Assembly (NCBI GenBank): GCA_964386975.1
Contig: CAYLUS010000001.1
Coordinates: 88,967-152,966, forward strand
Origin: UBA6136 sp964386975
GTDB lineage: Bacteria; Pseudomonadota; Gammaproteobacteria; Methylococcales; Methylococcaceae
Length of the DNA: 64,000 bases
Reading direction: 5' to 3'
Each line of letters starts with the position of its first letter. Position 1 is the stretch's first letter. The notes under the pieces were generated by a model that was given only the letters and a program-made list of their open reading frames with translations, had not been told where the DNA came from and did no database searches. The position numbers and the translations under genes are program-made. Positions 55,102 to 63,973 of the stretch are shown one piece after another.

Positions 55102-56063
55102 TGCAGGCCATTGACTCTGGGAACAGGCTTATGTGGCAGAGCGCTGCCGGCCCTTCTCAGAGTGACCGATCCAGCGGACCCCCACACCCAGGACTTGAGC
55201 AGCAAATTGGGGCAATGGCAGAGCGCTGGAGGCATCACATGATCAGCGATGCGGCCTTTGCCTGCCTTTATTTTTTAGCCTGGCAGATCGAGCGCCATGG
55301 CAAGCGATTCGCCTCCCGAAAATGCCAGAGCGCTGCAAAACCGGACTCTGGGAAATGGCTGGATGCCTTTGAAACCCATACGGGCCGAACCTTGGATCGG
55401 TTGCTGTGGCACATCACCCGGGACTATGGTTTTTTGAAAGTATCCAATCAAGCCATCGAAGGGCTCCATGGCTGGTTGCAAGGGCACTATCGAATTCGGC
55501 TCTTGAACACCATTCCAAGCCCAACCGAGGTTCTGGCCCTTCAGGCAAGCGGCATTCGACCGGTCACGCTCATCAGCCAATTCCCGCGCGCCTATCAACC
55601 GGTGCTTCACAAGACCGATGCACTGGCGTTCATGCTGCATGATCTGGAGCATGCAGCCCGGTTCTTCGAGGACGCCACCAGCCACCGGATGCAGCGGCAT
55701 TTTTTTACCTCGATGGAAGCCGCCTTGAGCGCGGGTCTATTCAGGGACTACCTGGCCGATCCGGTATTTTCAGAGCGGATGGACTACCTCATCAGCGACA
55801 TGAACACGCATCCTGTCCACAGCATTCGCTTTCTCCATGCGGTTTTGATCGAGGGCTTATTGCGAAGGCGTGGGCTTGAACCGACCCAAAGTCTCGAAGC
55901 GAGCGATCGTGCGACAATCCTGGAGTTGCTGGAGGCACTTTCTGACCTCTGGCAATTGGGCTGCGCCGCGCGAGGCGCCTTGATGGCCCTTGAGCACGGT
56001 CAATTCGGACCCAAAGAATCAAAGGCCCTGGAGCGGGCCTTTGAGATTCCGGGCGCTGAATAG
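55101..56063 (+). CDS. Unknown 320-residue protein translationally coupled to selO
   Basis: The frame is open from 55035 inside selO, but ATG 55101 shares its A with the selO TGA (TGATG), a classic coupling, giving 320 residues. I do not recognise the family. The protein looks mostly helical, with a possible metal-binding cluster in FMLHDLEHAARFFED (His180, Asp181, Glu183, His184) and other conserved-looking stretches (DRLLWHITRDYGFLKVSNQA, SDMNTHPVHSIRFLHAVLIE). It has no signal peptide or membrane helix. Coupling to selO suggests it could be a target or partner of SelO; this is inference only. Confidence 0.7.
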   Translation: MQAIDSGNRLMWQSAAGPSQSDRSSGPPHPGLEQQIGAMAERWRHHMISDAAFACLYFLAWQIERHGKRFASRKCQSAAKPDSGKWLDAFETHTGRTLDRLLWHITRDYGFLKVSNQAIEGLHGWLQGHYRIRLLNTIPSPTEVLALQASGIRPVTLISQFPRAYQPVLHKTDALAFMLHDLEHAARFFEDATSHRMQRHFFTSMEAALSAGLFRDYLADPVFSERMDYLISDMNTHPVHSIRFLHAVLIEGLLRRRGLEPTQSLEASDRATILELLEALSDLWQLGCAARGALMALEHGQFGPKESKALERAFEIPGAE

Positions 56064-56079
56064 CGCCCAGATACGAGTT

Positions 56080-56361
56080 TCAGAGCGGATCTAGATGAAC
56101 TTCGCCATGGCGGAAGGGAATCCAATCCTTGTACTCCGGGCGGTACTGAAGCCCGTAAGGTGACTTCAGGTAGACCTTGGGCGGATTGTCCTGATTCTGC
56201 TGGCACTTCTCGATGTCAACCTTGCCCGAGGGCAGGAAAATCTTGTCCACGACTTCCTGAATCGAGACCTCCCGATTCGCCTCCTTGCAGTACTCACGAG
56301 CGCTGTCAGAAAGAGCCCAAGCTTCCTCAACCAGAGCAAAATAATCGATTTTTTCGGACAT
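56080..56361 (-). CDS. Small protein of unknown function, 93 residues
   Basis: This begins MSEKIDYFALVEEAWALSDS and ends PFRHGEVHLDPL. Basic and acidic residues are balanced; it has two cysteines and no signal peptide. The middle stretch SIQEVVDKIFLPSGKVDIEK and YLKSPYGLQYRPEYKDWIPF look like real protein. The RBS AAGGAGAC (revcomp near 56370) supports the start. The upstream neighbour on the same strand is another small unknown gene, so they may form one unit. Family not recognised. Confidence 0.65.
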   Translation of the reverse strand: MSEKIDYFALVEEAWALSDSAREYCKEANREVSIQEVVDKIFLPSGKVDIEKCQQNQDNPPKVYLKSPYGLQYRPEYKDWIPFRHGEVHLDPL

Positions 56362-56426
56362 CTCTGCGTCTCCTTCAACGCCAAACTACCAAAACATTGA
56401 GGGCTCAGGGCATCATTTCGATGCGT

Positions 56427-56627
56427 TTAGCTCAAGCCCACTTCACCGTCAAAACGTTTGCCATAGTGTTCGACCAGATCAATAAATTCATGCTTGTTGA
56501 AACCGATCATTTTGGCGACCGAAGCCAACGTCCATGCCGGCTCACCGGTCGCATTCAGAAGTGCGTCAGCAGGTGGCAGGTACCCGTTGCCGATCAACCA
56601 AAGTATCTTTTGCGTATTCTTGTCCAT
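56427..56627 (-). CDS. Small protein of unknown function, 66 residues
   Basis: The protein from ATG 56627 starts MDKNTQKILWLIGNGYLPPA and ends GKRFDGEVGLS; the frame is open 8 codons further. It reads as a small helical cytoplasmic protein (WTLASVAKMIGFNKHEFIDL). It could be a short DNA-binding or adaptor protein, but nothing shows that. It lies upstream of the 93-residue gene with 65 bases between them. Family not recognised. Confidence 0.55.
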   Translation of the reverse strand: MDKNTQKILWLIGNGYLPPADALLNATGEPAWTLASVAKMIGFNKHEFIDLVEHYGKRFDGEVGLS

Positions 56628-56820
56628 GGTATTGGGATCCTGAGACAACACCCGCGAAACAGCCAGGCTCGATTTCAGGGACTTGCTTACGTTCAGTGTG
56701 GGCCTCGCTGGCAGGTTCTTAGGTCGGGCAATCGGCCCTTGTACACTTAATACTTGGAATCATATGGGCAACGTTGTACAAGCTCAACCGGGAAGATCCG
56801 ACCTGCAACGCAAGTGTCTG

Positions 56821-56834
56821 AAAATTCGAATTTT
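56821..56834. promoter_or_regulatory. 14-bp perfect palindrome AAAATTCGAATTTT
   Basis: A perfect AT-rich palindrome lies in the 230-base region between the small unknown gene and tRNA-Thr. The same region has TTGTACA twice (near 56739 and 56774), partly as an inverted pair. It may be an operator for the small genes. A 64-codon plus-strand frame through here has no support. Confidence 0.4.
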
Positions 56835-56881
56835 ATCTGTCACCAGCCCGGATGAGGGGGGACTGATGGAGTACTAAAAAA

Positions 56882-56957
56882 TGGAGCCGGCGAAAGGATT
56901 CGAACCCTCGACCAACTGATTACAAATCAGTCGCTCTACCAACTGAGCTACGCCGGC
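56882..56957 (-). tRNA. tRNA-Thr (anticodon TGT)
   Basis: Read on the minus strand, the 76 bases start GCCGGCGTAGCTCAGTTGGT and fold into a full cloverleaf. The acceptor stem is GCCGGCG/CGCCGGC, the anticodon arm CTGATTTGTAATCAG carries TGT, the T-arm has GGTTCGAATCC, and a discriminator T is followed by encoded CCA. TTTTTT follows the CCA directly, which should end transcription. A -10-like TACAAT lies about 30 bases upstream (revcomp of 56987-56992). Confidence 0.97.
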
Positions 56958-57030
56958 AAATACGGAGAATCATGATGTGTGTCCTTATTGTATCTGCATG
57001 CAGCCGACAAGAAAACTCGAGGCCTCCTCC

Positions 57031-58641
57031 ATGAACACCGCAAACCTTCTGGATTCGGCCATCATGGCCCCCACGGGCTTCCTGCCCCATGGCATCTGCC
57101 TCACCTGGAAAAGCGGCCTGATCTGGCTCCACGTGGTGTCAGACGGGTTGATTGCCGCCGCCTATTTTTCGATCCCCTTCGGCCTTGCCTATTTTGTTCA
57201 CGCCCGCAAAGATTTGGAGTACCGCTGGATCTTCATGCTGTTTGCCGCATTCATCCTGGCCTGTGGCACGACGCATCTCTTTGATATATGGACCCTTTGG
57301 CATCCGGACTATCTGCTCCAAGGGCTGATCAAGGCGATGACTGCAGTGATTTCAGTGACCAGCGCCATCCTGCTTTGGCCCGTCATAAAAAAAGCCCTGA
57401 GGATCCCTAGCCCCCGCCAACTTGCCCTAATCAATGATGCGCTGCAGTCGGAAATCGAGATGCGCCGCGAAACCGTCAAGGAGTTGCAACATGAGGCCAA
57501 AGAAAGGCAGGCGCTCGAGCGAAAGTTAAGGGAAAATCAGGCGCGTCTGGAAGCGGTTCTCGATACCACCGTGGAGGGCATCCTCTATGTCAATCCAGAC
57601 GGCAGCATCGAACTATCAAATGCTGCCGCCATGCGGCTGTTCGGCCTTCAGGAAACGGACATCGGTCACCTGGACCTTCATGACCTGATTCTAGAAAAAG
57701 ACTTCAAGCCCTCGCAGGCCGCCAAGGGGAACCCCAACGACGAGCCGGTCGCGCTGACCGGCAGGCACCGCAATGGCGCCTCATTTCCGATTGAAATGTC
57801 GATCGGACAGATGCGCAGCGGCATCACGGAGGCAGCCCACCATGCCTGCGTGGTCAGAGACCTGACCGAGCGCCGGAAGACCGAAGCGCTGGTCAGGGAG
57901 AAGGAGAGCCAGCTCAAGGAACAACAAAACCAGCTCGCCCACATGCAGCGCCTTTACACAGCAGGCGAGCTGGCCGCGATGATGTCCCACGAAATCAACC
58001 AACCGCTGGCTGCCATCGTCAATTATCTGGGGGGCGTCAGTGTCCGGTTCAGGGAACTGCTCGACACCAATCCTGATTTTGACCGGGCGCTGGAAGAGAG
58101 CATTCGCATGACCAAGCGGGTCTCCCAGATCATCCAAGGCATCCGGAATCTGGTACGCAAGCGCCAAAACCCCGGGGAAATCGTGGATCTCAAGGCGCTC
58201 CTTGAGGAGACGCTCGAACTGCTCGGCAACGAACTCAGGAAGCGTCAGATCTATTCCCAGATTGCCATCGAAACGCCATCTTCCCAGGTGTTTGGCGAGC
58301 GCGTTCAGCTCCAGCAACTGTTTTTGAACCTCATCATGAATGCCGCCGAGGCCTTGGAACAAACCCTGAGTGAGGCGCGCCGACTTGAAATCACGCTGAC
58401 ACTGCCCTCAAAAGACATGATCCAGGTCGCCGTAACGGACAATGGACCTGGCATCCATGAAGATGCCGTGCAGAAACTGTTCGAGCCTTTCTACTCCACT
58501 AAATCAAACGGTATTGGCCTTGGACTCTCGATCTGCAAGAGCATTGTCGAGGCCCATGGCGGGGAGATTGCTGCTGCTTCCATGCCGCATTACACCCGCT
58601 TTACTGTCCAGTTACCACGAACCGGAAATCAAACATCATGA
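57031..58641 (+). CDS. Ethylene-receptor-like (ETR1-type) sensor histidine kinase
   Basis: This 536-residue kinase has three N-terminal membrane helices that align without gaps to the plant ETR1 ethylene-binding domain: SDGLIAAAYFSIPFGLAYFV, YRWIFMLFAAFILACGTTHL, then TAVISVTSAILLW. The residues needed for copper and ethylene binding are kept: Asp38, Tyr45, Pro49, Ile75, Cys78 and His82 (ETR1 Asp25, Tyr32, Pro36, Ile62, Cys65, His69). A coiled coil and a PAS domain follow (about 172-282). The kinase core has the H-box MSHEINQPLAAIVNYL (His320), N-box LFLNLIMNAAEAL, DNGPGI and NGIGLGLSICKSI. The frame opens at 56977, but the ATG at 57031 has GAGG upstream. It overlaps its response regulator gene by 4 bases. 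Confidence 0.9.
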   Translation: MNTANLLDSAIMAPTGFLPHGICLTWKSGLIWLHVVSDGLIAAAYFSIPFGLAYFVHARKDLEYRWIFMLFAAFILACGTTHLFDIWTLWHPDYLLQGLIKAMTAVISVTSAILLWPVIKKALRIPSPRQLALINDALQSEIEMRRETVKELQHEAKERQALERKLRENQARLEAVLDTTVEGILYVNPDGSIELSNAAAMRLFGLQETDIGHLDLHDLILEKDFKPSQAAKGNPNDEPVALTGRHRNGASFPIEMSIGQMRSGITEAAHHACVVRDLTERRKTEALVREKESQLKEQQNQLAHMQRLYTAGELAAMMSHEINQPLAAIVNYLGGVSVRFRELLDTNPDFDRALEESIRMTKRVSQIIQGIRNLVRKRQNPGEIVDLKALLEETLELLGNELRKRQIYSQIAIETPSSQVFGERVQLQQLFLNLIMNAAEALEQTLSEARRLEITLTLPSKDMIQVAVTDNGPGIHEDAVQKLFEPFYSTKSNGIGLGLSICKSIVEAHGGEIAAASMPHYTRFTVQLPRTGNQTS

Positions 58642-59252
58642 AGCAGCAGGGGACCGTGTATGTGGTAGACGATGATCCGGATATGCGAAACTCTTTGCGC
58701 TGGCTCATCGAATCCATTGGTTTGGAGGTAAAGGCCTTCGACTCGGGCGAGGCATTCATCGGTTTTGCGCCCCTGAGTCGCCCCGCCTGCATCCTTCTGG
58801 ACATTCGCATGCCAGGGATGGGTGGAGTCCGGATGCTGGACCAGCTCTCAAGACAAGCCTCCCCTCCTCCGGCGATTATCCTGACCGGCCATGGCGAAAT
58901 CCCCATGGCGGTCCAGACCATGAAACTCGGGGCCTTCGATTTTTTGGAGAAACCCACCAGTCCCCACGAATTACTGGAGCGCATTCAGGATGCGCTGATC
59001 CACGATGCGCGCAATCAAACTCGGGGCCGCGACCACTCCGAGTTCGGCCACTGCCTTGAAAACCTGACTCCCCGTGAAAAACAAATTCTTGACTGCCTGG
59101 CAGAGGGCAATTCCACTCGGGAAGTGGCAGAGTACCTGTTCATCAGCGAACGGACGGTGGAAAAACATCGCGAGCGGCTGCTCGAAAAAACGCAGACCAA
59201 GTCAATGGTTGATTTGATTCGTCGTTTACTCGAGTTTCGTCAACAGAGATAA
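58638..59252 (+). CDS. FixJ/NarL-type response regulator
   Basis: This 204-residue regulator has a receiver domain (VYVVDDDPDMRNSLRWLIES; phosphorylated Asp55 in CILLDIRMPG; Thr in IILTGHGEIPMAV) and a LuxR-type helix-turn-helix (LTPREKQILDCLAEGNSTRE; ISERTVEKHRERLLEKT). Its ATG overlaps the kinase stop, so it is the cognate regulator of the ethylene-receptor-like kinase. Targets are unknown; no effector gene is obviously coupled, since greB follows. Confidence 0.93.
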   Translation: MKQQGTVYVVDDDPDMRNSLRWLIESIGLEVKAFDSGEAFIGFAPLSRPACILLDIRMPGMGGVRMLDQLSRQASPPPAIILTGHGEIPMAVQTMKLGAFDFLEKPTSPHELLERIQDALIHDARNQTRGRDHSEFGHCLENLTPREKQILDCLAEGNSTREVAEYLFISERTVEKHRERLLEKTQTKSMVDLIRRLLEFRQQR

Positions 59253-59275
59253 TTACGGTTTGATTTCTAATCCCG

Positions 59276-59779
59276 ATGTCTCGCTGGCGCTCACCCCCGC
59301 CCAAATCCTCGCCCTACATCACTGAACAGGGCGCTCTTCAGCTGGAGTCCGAGCTGAAAGCCCTGTGGGTCAGGCGCGGCGATGTCACCCAACATCTGGC
59401 GGCGGCGGCTCAGGAGGGCGACCGGTCTGAAAATGCGGAATACATCTACCGCAAGAAGGAACTTCGGGAAATTGACCGACGCATTCGCTATCTGCAAAAA
59501 CGCTTGCCGGCCCTGACCATTGTCCGCCAATCTCCGGACCGTTCGGACCGGGTTTTTTTCGGGGCCTGGGTGACGCTGGAAGATCCTGAGGGGGAGCAAA
59601 AATCCTATCGGATCGTTGGTGCTGACGAGATCTGCCCCGAAAAGGGCTGGATCAGCATTGATGCCCCGCTCTCTCGCGCGCTTCTGAAACGGGCGCTGGA
59701 TGAAGAGGTGGCCGTCGCCACGCCCTCAGGCACGCGTTACTGGCTGATCACCGAAATCCGTTACGAACCCACCGCCTAA
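59276..59779 (+). CDS. greB: Transcription elongation factor GreB
   Basis: This 167-residue protein has the GreA/B coiled coil with the acidic tip (EGDRSENAEYIYRKKELREI) and the C-terminal FKBP-like domain (RVFFGAWVTLEDPEGEQKSY; ISIDAPLSRALLKRALDEEV). The GreB-type YxYRKKxLREIDRRIRYL pattern separates it from GreA. It rescues backtracked RNA polymerase by stimulating cleavage. It follows the regulator gene after 23 bases. Confidence 0.95.
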   Translation: MSRWRSPPPKSSPYITEQGALQLESELKALWVRRGDVTQHLAAAAQEGDRSENAEYIYRKKELREIDRRIRYLQKRLPALTIVRQSPDRSDRVFFGAWVTLEDPEGEQKSYRIVGADEICPEKGWISIDAPLSRALLKRALDEEVAVATPSGTRYWLITEIRYEPTA

Positions 59780-59789
59780 GGAATCGCCT

Positions 59790-61412
59790 GTGCCGCTTCG
59801 AATTGCTCTTGCTCAAAAGAACTTCCTGGTCGGCGATCTTCAGGGAAACACCCAGATCATCCTCGACACCCTGGACCAGGCCCGAGACCAACTCAAGGCC
59901 GATGCTATCCTTTTTCCAGAGCTGGCTCTGACCGGTTACCCGCCTGAGGATCTATTGTTGAGGCCGGCGTTCCTGGATGCCGTCGAGGCGGCCCTTCAGC
60001 AGATTACCCTGCGCGCGCAGGGTATTGTCGTGATCTTAGGTTACCCGGAGCGCTCGGATGGTCACCTCCATAACAGCGCGATCGCCATCAGCGATGGTCA
60101 GGTGCTTGCAAACTACCGCAAACAAAAATTACCCAACTACGGCGTTTTTGATGAAAAACGCTACTTCAAAGCGGGGCACTCAGCCGGCGTCTTTGCCCTA
60201 AAGGGACACACCGTCGGGCTGACCATCTGTGAGGACATCTGGCACCCGGACCCCATTGAAGCTGCCGTCAAGGCGGGGGCTGAACTGATTTTCAACCTCA
60301 ATGCATCCCCCTTTCATATCGGCAAGGCCCAGGAGCGGGAGGCCCTCTTGAATCGCCGGGCATCCGATCACAGGACCCCGATTGTCTACCTCAACCTCGT
60401 CGGCGGGCAGGATGAACTGGTTTTTGACGGAGGCTCCTTTGTAACCAACGCCAAAGGTGAAATCATCCAGCGCGCCAACGCCTTTCAGGAAGCGCTGCTG
60501 TTGACGGAATGGGATGAGAACGCCGGTCAGCTTGAACCCATCCCGGCGACCTCTCTCACCCCCCCATTGCAAGCCGAGGCCGCGACCTATGAGGCACTGG
60601 TCCTCGGGCTTCGGGACTATGTGACGAAGAACGGCTTCAAGGGTGCCGTGCTCGGACTTTCAGGGGGCATCGATTCTGCCCTGACGCTGGCACTGGCGGT
60701 TGATGCCTTGGGCAAAGCGCAGGTTGAGGGGGTCTTGATGCCCTCGCGCTACACCGCCAACATGAGCAATGAAGATGCCATCGCCGAGGCAAAGGCGCTG
60801 GGATGCCAGCACGCCGTGATCCCGATTGAACCGGCTTTCAAGACCTTTCTTGATCTTCTTTCCGGGGTGCTTAAGGACAAAGCCTTCGATGCCACGGAGG
60901 AAAATATCCAGGCACGCTGCCGAGGGATTCTGCTGATGGCCATCTCCAACAAAACCGGCCGTATTCTTCTGACGACCGGCAACAAAAGCGAGATGAGCGT
61001 GGGTTATGCGACACTTTACGGGGACATGGCCGGCGGATTTGCGCCCTTAAAGGATGTCCCGAAGATGATGGTCTACCGACTGGCTGCCTACCGAAACCGG
61101 ATCGCCCCGGTGATCCCTGAACGCGTCATGACCCGCCCCCCCTCGGCCGAGCTACGCCCTGACCAGAAAGACGAAGACTCTCTTCCGCCCTACCCAGTTT
61201 TGGATGCCATCTTGGAGCAGTATGTGGAGCACCACCGCTCCGTCAACGAAATCATCGCCGCAGGCTTTGAACCGGAGGTGGTTCGAAGGATCACCCGGCT
61301 GGTCGACCTGAATGAGTACAAGCGACGTCAGGCCCCACCCGGCGTCAAGATCACCCGCCGCGCCTTTGGCCGAGACCGGCGTTACCCCCTGACGCAGGGC
61401 TTCAAACCCTGA
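59790..61412 (+). CDS. nadE: Glutamine-dependent NAD+ synthetase
   Basis: This 540-residue protein has an N-terminal nitrilase-type glutaminase domain with the triad Glu44 (LFPELALTGY), Lys113 (RKQKLPNYGVF) and Cys147 (LTICEDIWHP). A C-terminal ATP pyrophosphatase follows (LGLSGGIDSALTLALAVDAL; LLTTGNKSEMSVGYATLYG). It amidates deamido-NAD with glutamine. GTG 59790 has AGGA 8 bases upstream. Confidence 0.95.
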   Translation: MPLRIALAQKNFLVGDLQGNTQIILDTLDQARDQLKADAILFPELALTGYPPEDLLLRPAFLDAVEAALQQITLRAQGIVVILGYPERSDGHLHNSAIAISDGQVLANYRKQKLPNYGVFDEKRYFKAGHSAGVFALKGHTVGLTICEDIWHPDPIEAAVKAGAELIFNLNASPFHIGKAQEREALLNRRASDHRTPIVYLNLVGGQDELVFDGGSFVTNAKGEIIQRANAFQEALLLTEWDENAGQLEPIPATSLTPPLQAEAATYEALVLGLRDYVTKNGFKGAVLGLSGGIDSALTLALAVDALGKAQVEGVLMPSRYTANMSNEDAIAEAKALGCQHAVIPIEPAFKTFLDLLSGVLKDKAFDATEENIQARCRGILLMAISNKTGRILLTTGNKSEMSVGYATLYGDMAGGFAPLKDVPKMMVYRLAAYRNRIAPVIPERVMTRPPSAELRPDQKDEDSLPPYPVLDAILEQYVEHHRSVNEIIAAGFEPEVVRRITRLVDLNEYKRRQAPPGVKITRRAFGRDRRYPLTQGFKP

Positions 61413-61447
61413 AACCTGCCTAACCCCCTTGAGACGATAAACCCCTT

Positions 61448-62050
61448 ATGCACGACCTCATTCTCTGGCTAGTCAACACCATTGGCAGCATGGGCTATTT
61501 GGGCATCTTCCTCCTGATGGCCATGGAAAGCTCGGTCTTTCCCGTGCCCAGCGAACTCGTCATGCCGCCAGCCGGATATCTGGTGCAGCAAGGGCAAATG
61601 GATATGACTCTGGTCATCGCCTCGGGGACGCTGGGGAGTCTGTTCGGTGCTTACGTCAATTACTTTGTTGCCGCCTGGCTCGGACGTCCGCTGGTCATTC
61701 GCTATGGCCGTTACGTTTGGATCACCGAGGAGCACTTCAACACCGTTGAGCGCTTTTTCTTGAATCACGGTGAGATCTCCACCTTCATCGGCCGTCTTCT
61801 GCCGGTGATTCGCCATCTCATCTCCATCCCGGCAGGGATCGCTCGCATGAACCATTGGCGCTTCAGCCTCTACACCACCGTCGGCGCCGGACTCTGGGTC
61901 ACGACGCTCGCATGGATCGGCTACTTCATCGGCGCTGAGAAGGAACAAATTCTGATTTACTCCAAACAGGCCGTGCTTGCCGCAATTGCGCTCTGCGCCT
62001 TGAGCGGTGCGGTTTATATGCTCAGACAGCGCCGCAAGCAACGCGCCTGA
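61448..62050 (+). CDS. DedA-family membrane protein
   Basis: This 200-residue polytopic protein has the DedA/SNARE-associated pattern: ESSVFPVPSELVMPPAGYLV near the start and STFIGRLLPVIRHLISIPAG in the middle, with GNYVAY-like FGAYVNYFVAAWLGRPLVIR. Members transport undecaprenyl phosphate or other lipids across the inner membrane. It lies between nadE and parE with short gaps. The lipid substrate is unknown. Confidence 0.9.
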   Translation: MHDLILWLVNTIGSMGYLGIFLLMAMESSVFPVPSELVMPPAGYLVQQGQMDMTLVIASGTLGSLFGAYVNYFVAAWLGRPLVIRYGRYVWITEEHFNTVERFFLNHGEISTFIGRLLPVIRHLISIPAGIARMNHWRFSLYTTVGAGLWVTTLAWIGYFIGAEKEQILIYSKQAVLAAIALCALSGAVYMLRQRRKQRA

Positions 62051-62086
62051 TTTTGCTGACCTCATCCACCCCACACGCACATCGGC

Positions 62087-63973
62087 ATGAACCACGACTA
62101 CAACGCGTCCTCGATTGAAGTCCTCTCAGGTCTGGACCCGGTTCGCAAGCGCCCCGGCATGTACACCGATACCTCACGCCCAAACCATTTGGCGCAGGAG
62201 GTCATTGACAATAGCGTCGACGAGGCACTGGCCGGGTTTGCCAAAAACATCGAGGTCCGGCTTCTGGCCGATGGTGGCGTTGAGGTCCGCGATGATGGCC
62301 GTGGCATGCCCGTCGACCTTCATCCTGAAGAGGGGGTTTCCGGGGTCGAGGTCATCCTCACCAAACTCCATGCCGGCGGCAAATTCTCCAACAAGAGCTA
62401 CGGCTTTTCAGGCGGCCTTCATGGCGTCGGCGTCTCGGTCGTCAATGCGCTCTCAGATGTCCTGGATGTAGAAATCCGTCGCGATGGCAAAATCTATGAC
62501 ATCGGCTTCAGGCGCGGTGAAAAGGTCAGGGATTTGTCGGCGGTTGGAACCACCACCAAGAAGGATTCGGGAACGACGGTTCGCTTTTGGCCGGAAGGGC
62601 GCTATTTTGACTCCCCCAAAATTGCGGCGCCACGACTGAAGGCCTTGCTCAAGGCCAAGGCCGTCTTGTGCCCGGGGCTTCGAATTGCGCTGATGGATGA
62701 GAGCACCGGTGAATCGGAGTCCTGGCACTTTGAAAACGGACTGCCTCAGTATCTTCTGGAGCGGATCGGCAACCTCGATTGCCTCCCTGAAGATCCCTTT
62801 ATCGGTTCGCTTGAGGGCCAGACCGAGGCGGTCGACTGGGCGGTCGCATGGACCCAAGGCGCGGCTGATCCGGTCAATGAAAGTTACGTCAACCTTGTAC
62901 CCACCGCCCAAGGCGGGACCCACGTCAATGGACTTCGGACCGGCCTGACCGAGGCCGTTCGAGAATTCTGCGAATTTCGGAACTTGATTCCCCGAGGCAT
63001 CAAGATCGCCCCAGAAGACGTCTGGGACGGCTGTCACTACGTCCTGTCCCTCAAGATGCTGGATCCACAGTTTTCAGGCCAGACCAAGGAGCGGCTGAGT
63101 TCAAGGGAATGCGCCGCCTTTGTCTCAGGGGTTGCCAAAGATGCGTTCAGCCTATGGCTGAATCAGCATCCGGCGGTTGGCGAGCGACTAGCCGAATGGG
63201 TGATCGAAAGCGCCCAGAGACGCTTGAAGGCCAGTCGCCAGGTGACGCGCAAGAAGATTACCAGCGGACCGGCCCTGCCTGGAAAGCTCTCGGATTGCGC
63301 AGCTCAGGATTTAGGGCGCACCGAACTGTTCTTGGTCGAGGGCGACTCCGCCGGGGGCTCCGCCAAGCAGGCCAGAGACAAGGACTTCCAGGCCATCATG
63401 CCGTTGCGTGGCAAAATCCTCAACACGTGGGAAGTCGACTCCTCAGGCGTCCTGGCCTCCCAGGAAGTGCACGATATCAGTGTTGCCATTGGTGTCGACC
63501 CAGGCTCTGATGACCTCAGCGGGTTACGCTATGGAAAAATCTGCATCTTGGCGGATGCCGATTCGGATGGCAATCACATCGCTACCCTGCTCTGCGCGCT
63601 TTTCGTCAGGCACTTCAGACCCCTTGTCGCCTCAGGCCACGTGTTTGTCGCAATGCCACCCCTGTACCGGATCGATGTTGGCAAACAGGTGTTCTATGCC
63701 TTGGACGAATCCGAGAAAAAAGGCGTTCTGGACCGTATTGAGGCGGAGCATATCCGCGGCAAGGTCAATGTCCAGCGCTTTAAAGGGCTGGGCGAAATGA
63801 ACCCTTCCCAACTTCGCGAGACCACCATGAGTCCTGACACGCGGCGACTGGTGCAACTCACCATTGAGATCCCCCAACAGGCTGAGCAACGCCTCGACAT
63901 GCTGCTTGCCAAGAAGCGCGCATCGGACCGAAAGGCCTGGCTTGAGGCCAAAGGCAATCTGGCCGAAGTGTGA
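62087..63973 (+). CDS. parE: Topoisomerase IV subunit B
   Basis: This 628-residue protein has the GHKL ATPase (SIEVLSGLDPVRKRPGMYTD; VIDNSVDEALAG; VRDDGRGMPVD; GGLHGVGVSVVNALS), a transducer domain, and TOPRIM (LFLVEGDSAGGSAKQARD; ILADADSDGNHIATLL). The C terminus carries QRFKGLGEMNPSQLRETTMS. The length fits ParE, clearly shorter than GyrB, which has an extra insert. It decatenates chromosomes with ParC, encoded outside the window. Confidence 0.96.
   Translation: MNHDYNASSIEVLSGLDPVRKRPGMYTDTSRPNHLAQEVIDNSVDEALAGFAKNIEVRLLADGGVEVRDDGRGMPVDLHPEEGVSGVEVILTKLHAGGKFSNKSYGFSGGLHGVGVSVVNALSDVLDVEIRRDGKIYDIGFRRGEKVRDLSAVGTTTKKDSGTTVRFWPEGRYFDSPKIAAPRLKALLKAKAVLCPGLRIALMDESTGESESWHFENGLPQYLLERIGNLDCLPEDPFIGSLEGQTEAVDWAVAWTQGAADPVNESYVNLVPTAQGGTHVNGLRTGLTEAVREFCEFRNLIPRGIKIAPEDVWDGCHYVLSLKMLDPQFSGQTKERLSSRECAAFVSGVAKDAFSLWLNQHPAVGERLAEWVIESAQRRLKASRQVTRKKITSGPALPGKLSDCAAQDLGRTELFLVEGDSAGGSAKQARDKDFQAIMPLRGKILNTWEVDSSGVLASQEVHDISVAIGVDPGSDDLSGLRYGKICILADADSDGNHIATLLCALFVRHFRPLVASGHVFVAMPPLYRIDVGKQVFYALDESEKKGVLDRIEAEHIRGKVNVQRFKGLGEMNPSQLRETTMSPDTRRLVQLTIEIPQQAEQRLDMLLAKKRASDRKAWLEAKGNLAEV

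Noticed and set aside
56683..56877. 64-codon plus-strand frame before tRNA-Thr
   Set aside because: No ribosome-binding site or family resemblance, and it crosses palindromic noncoding sequence.
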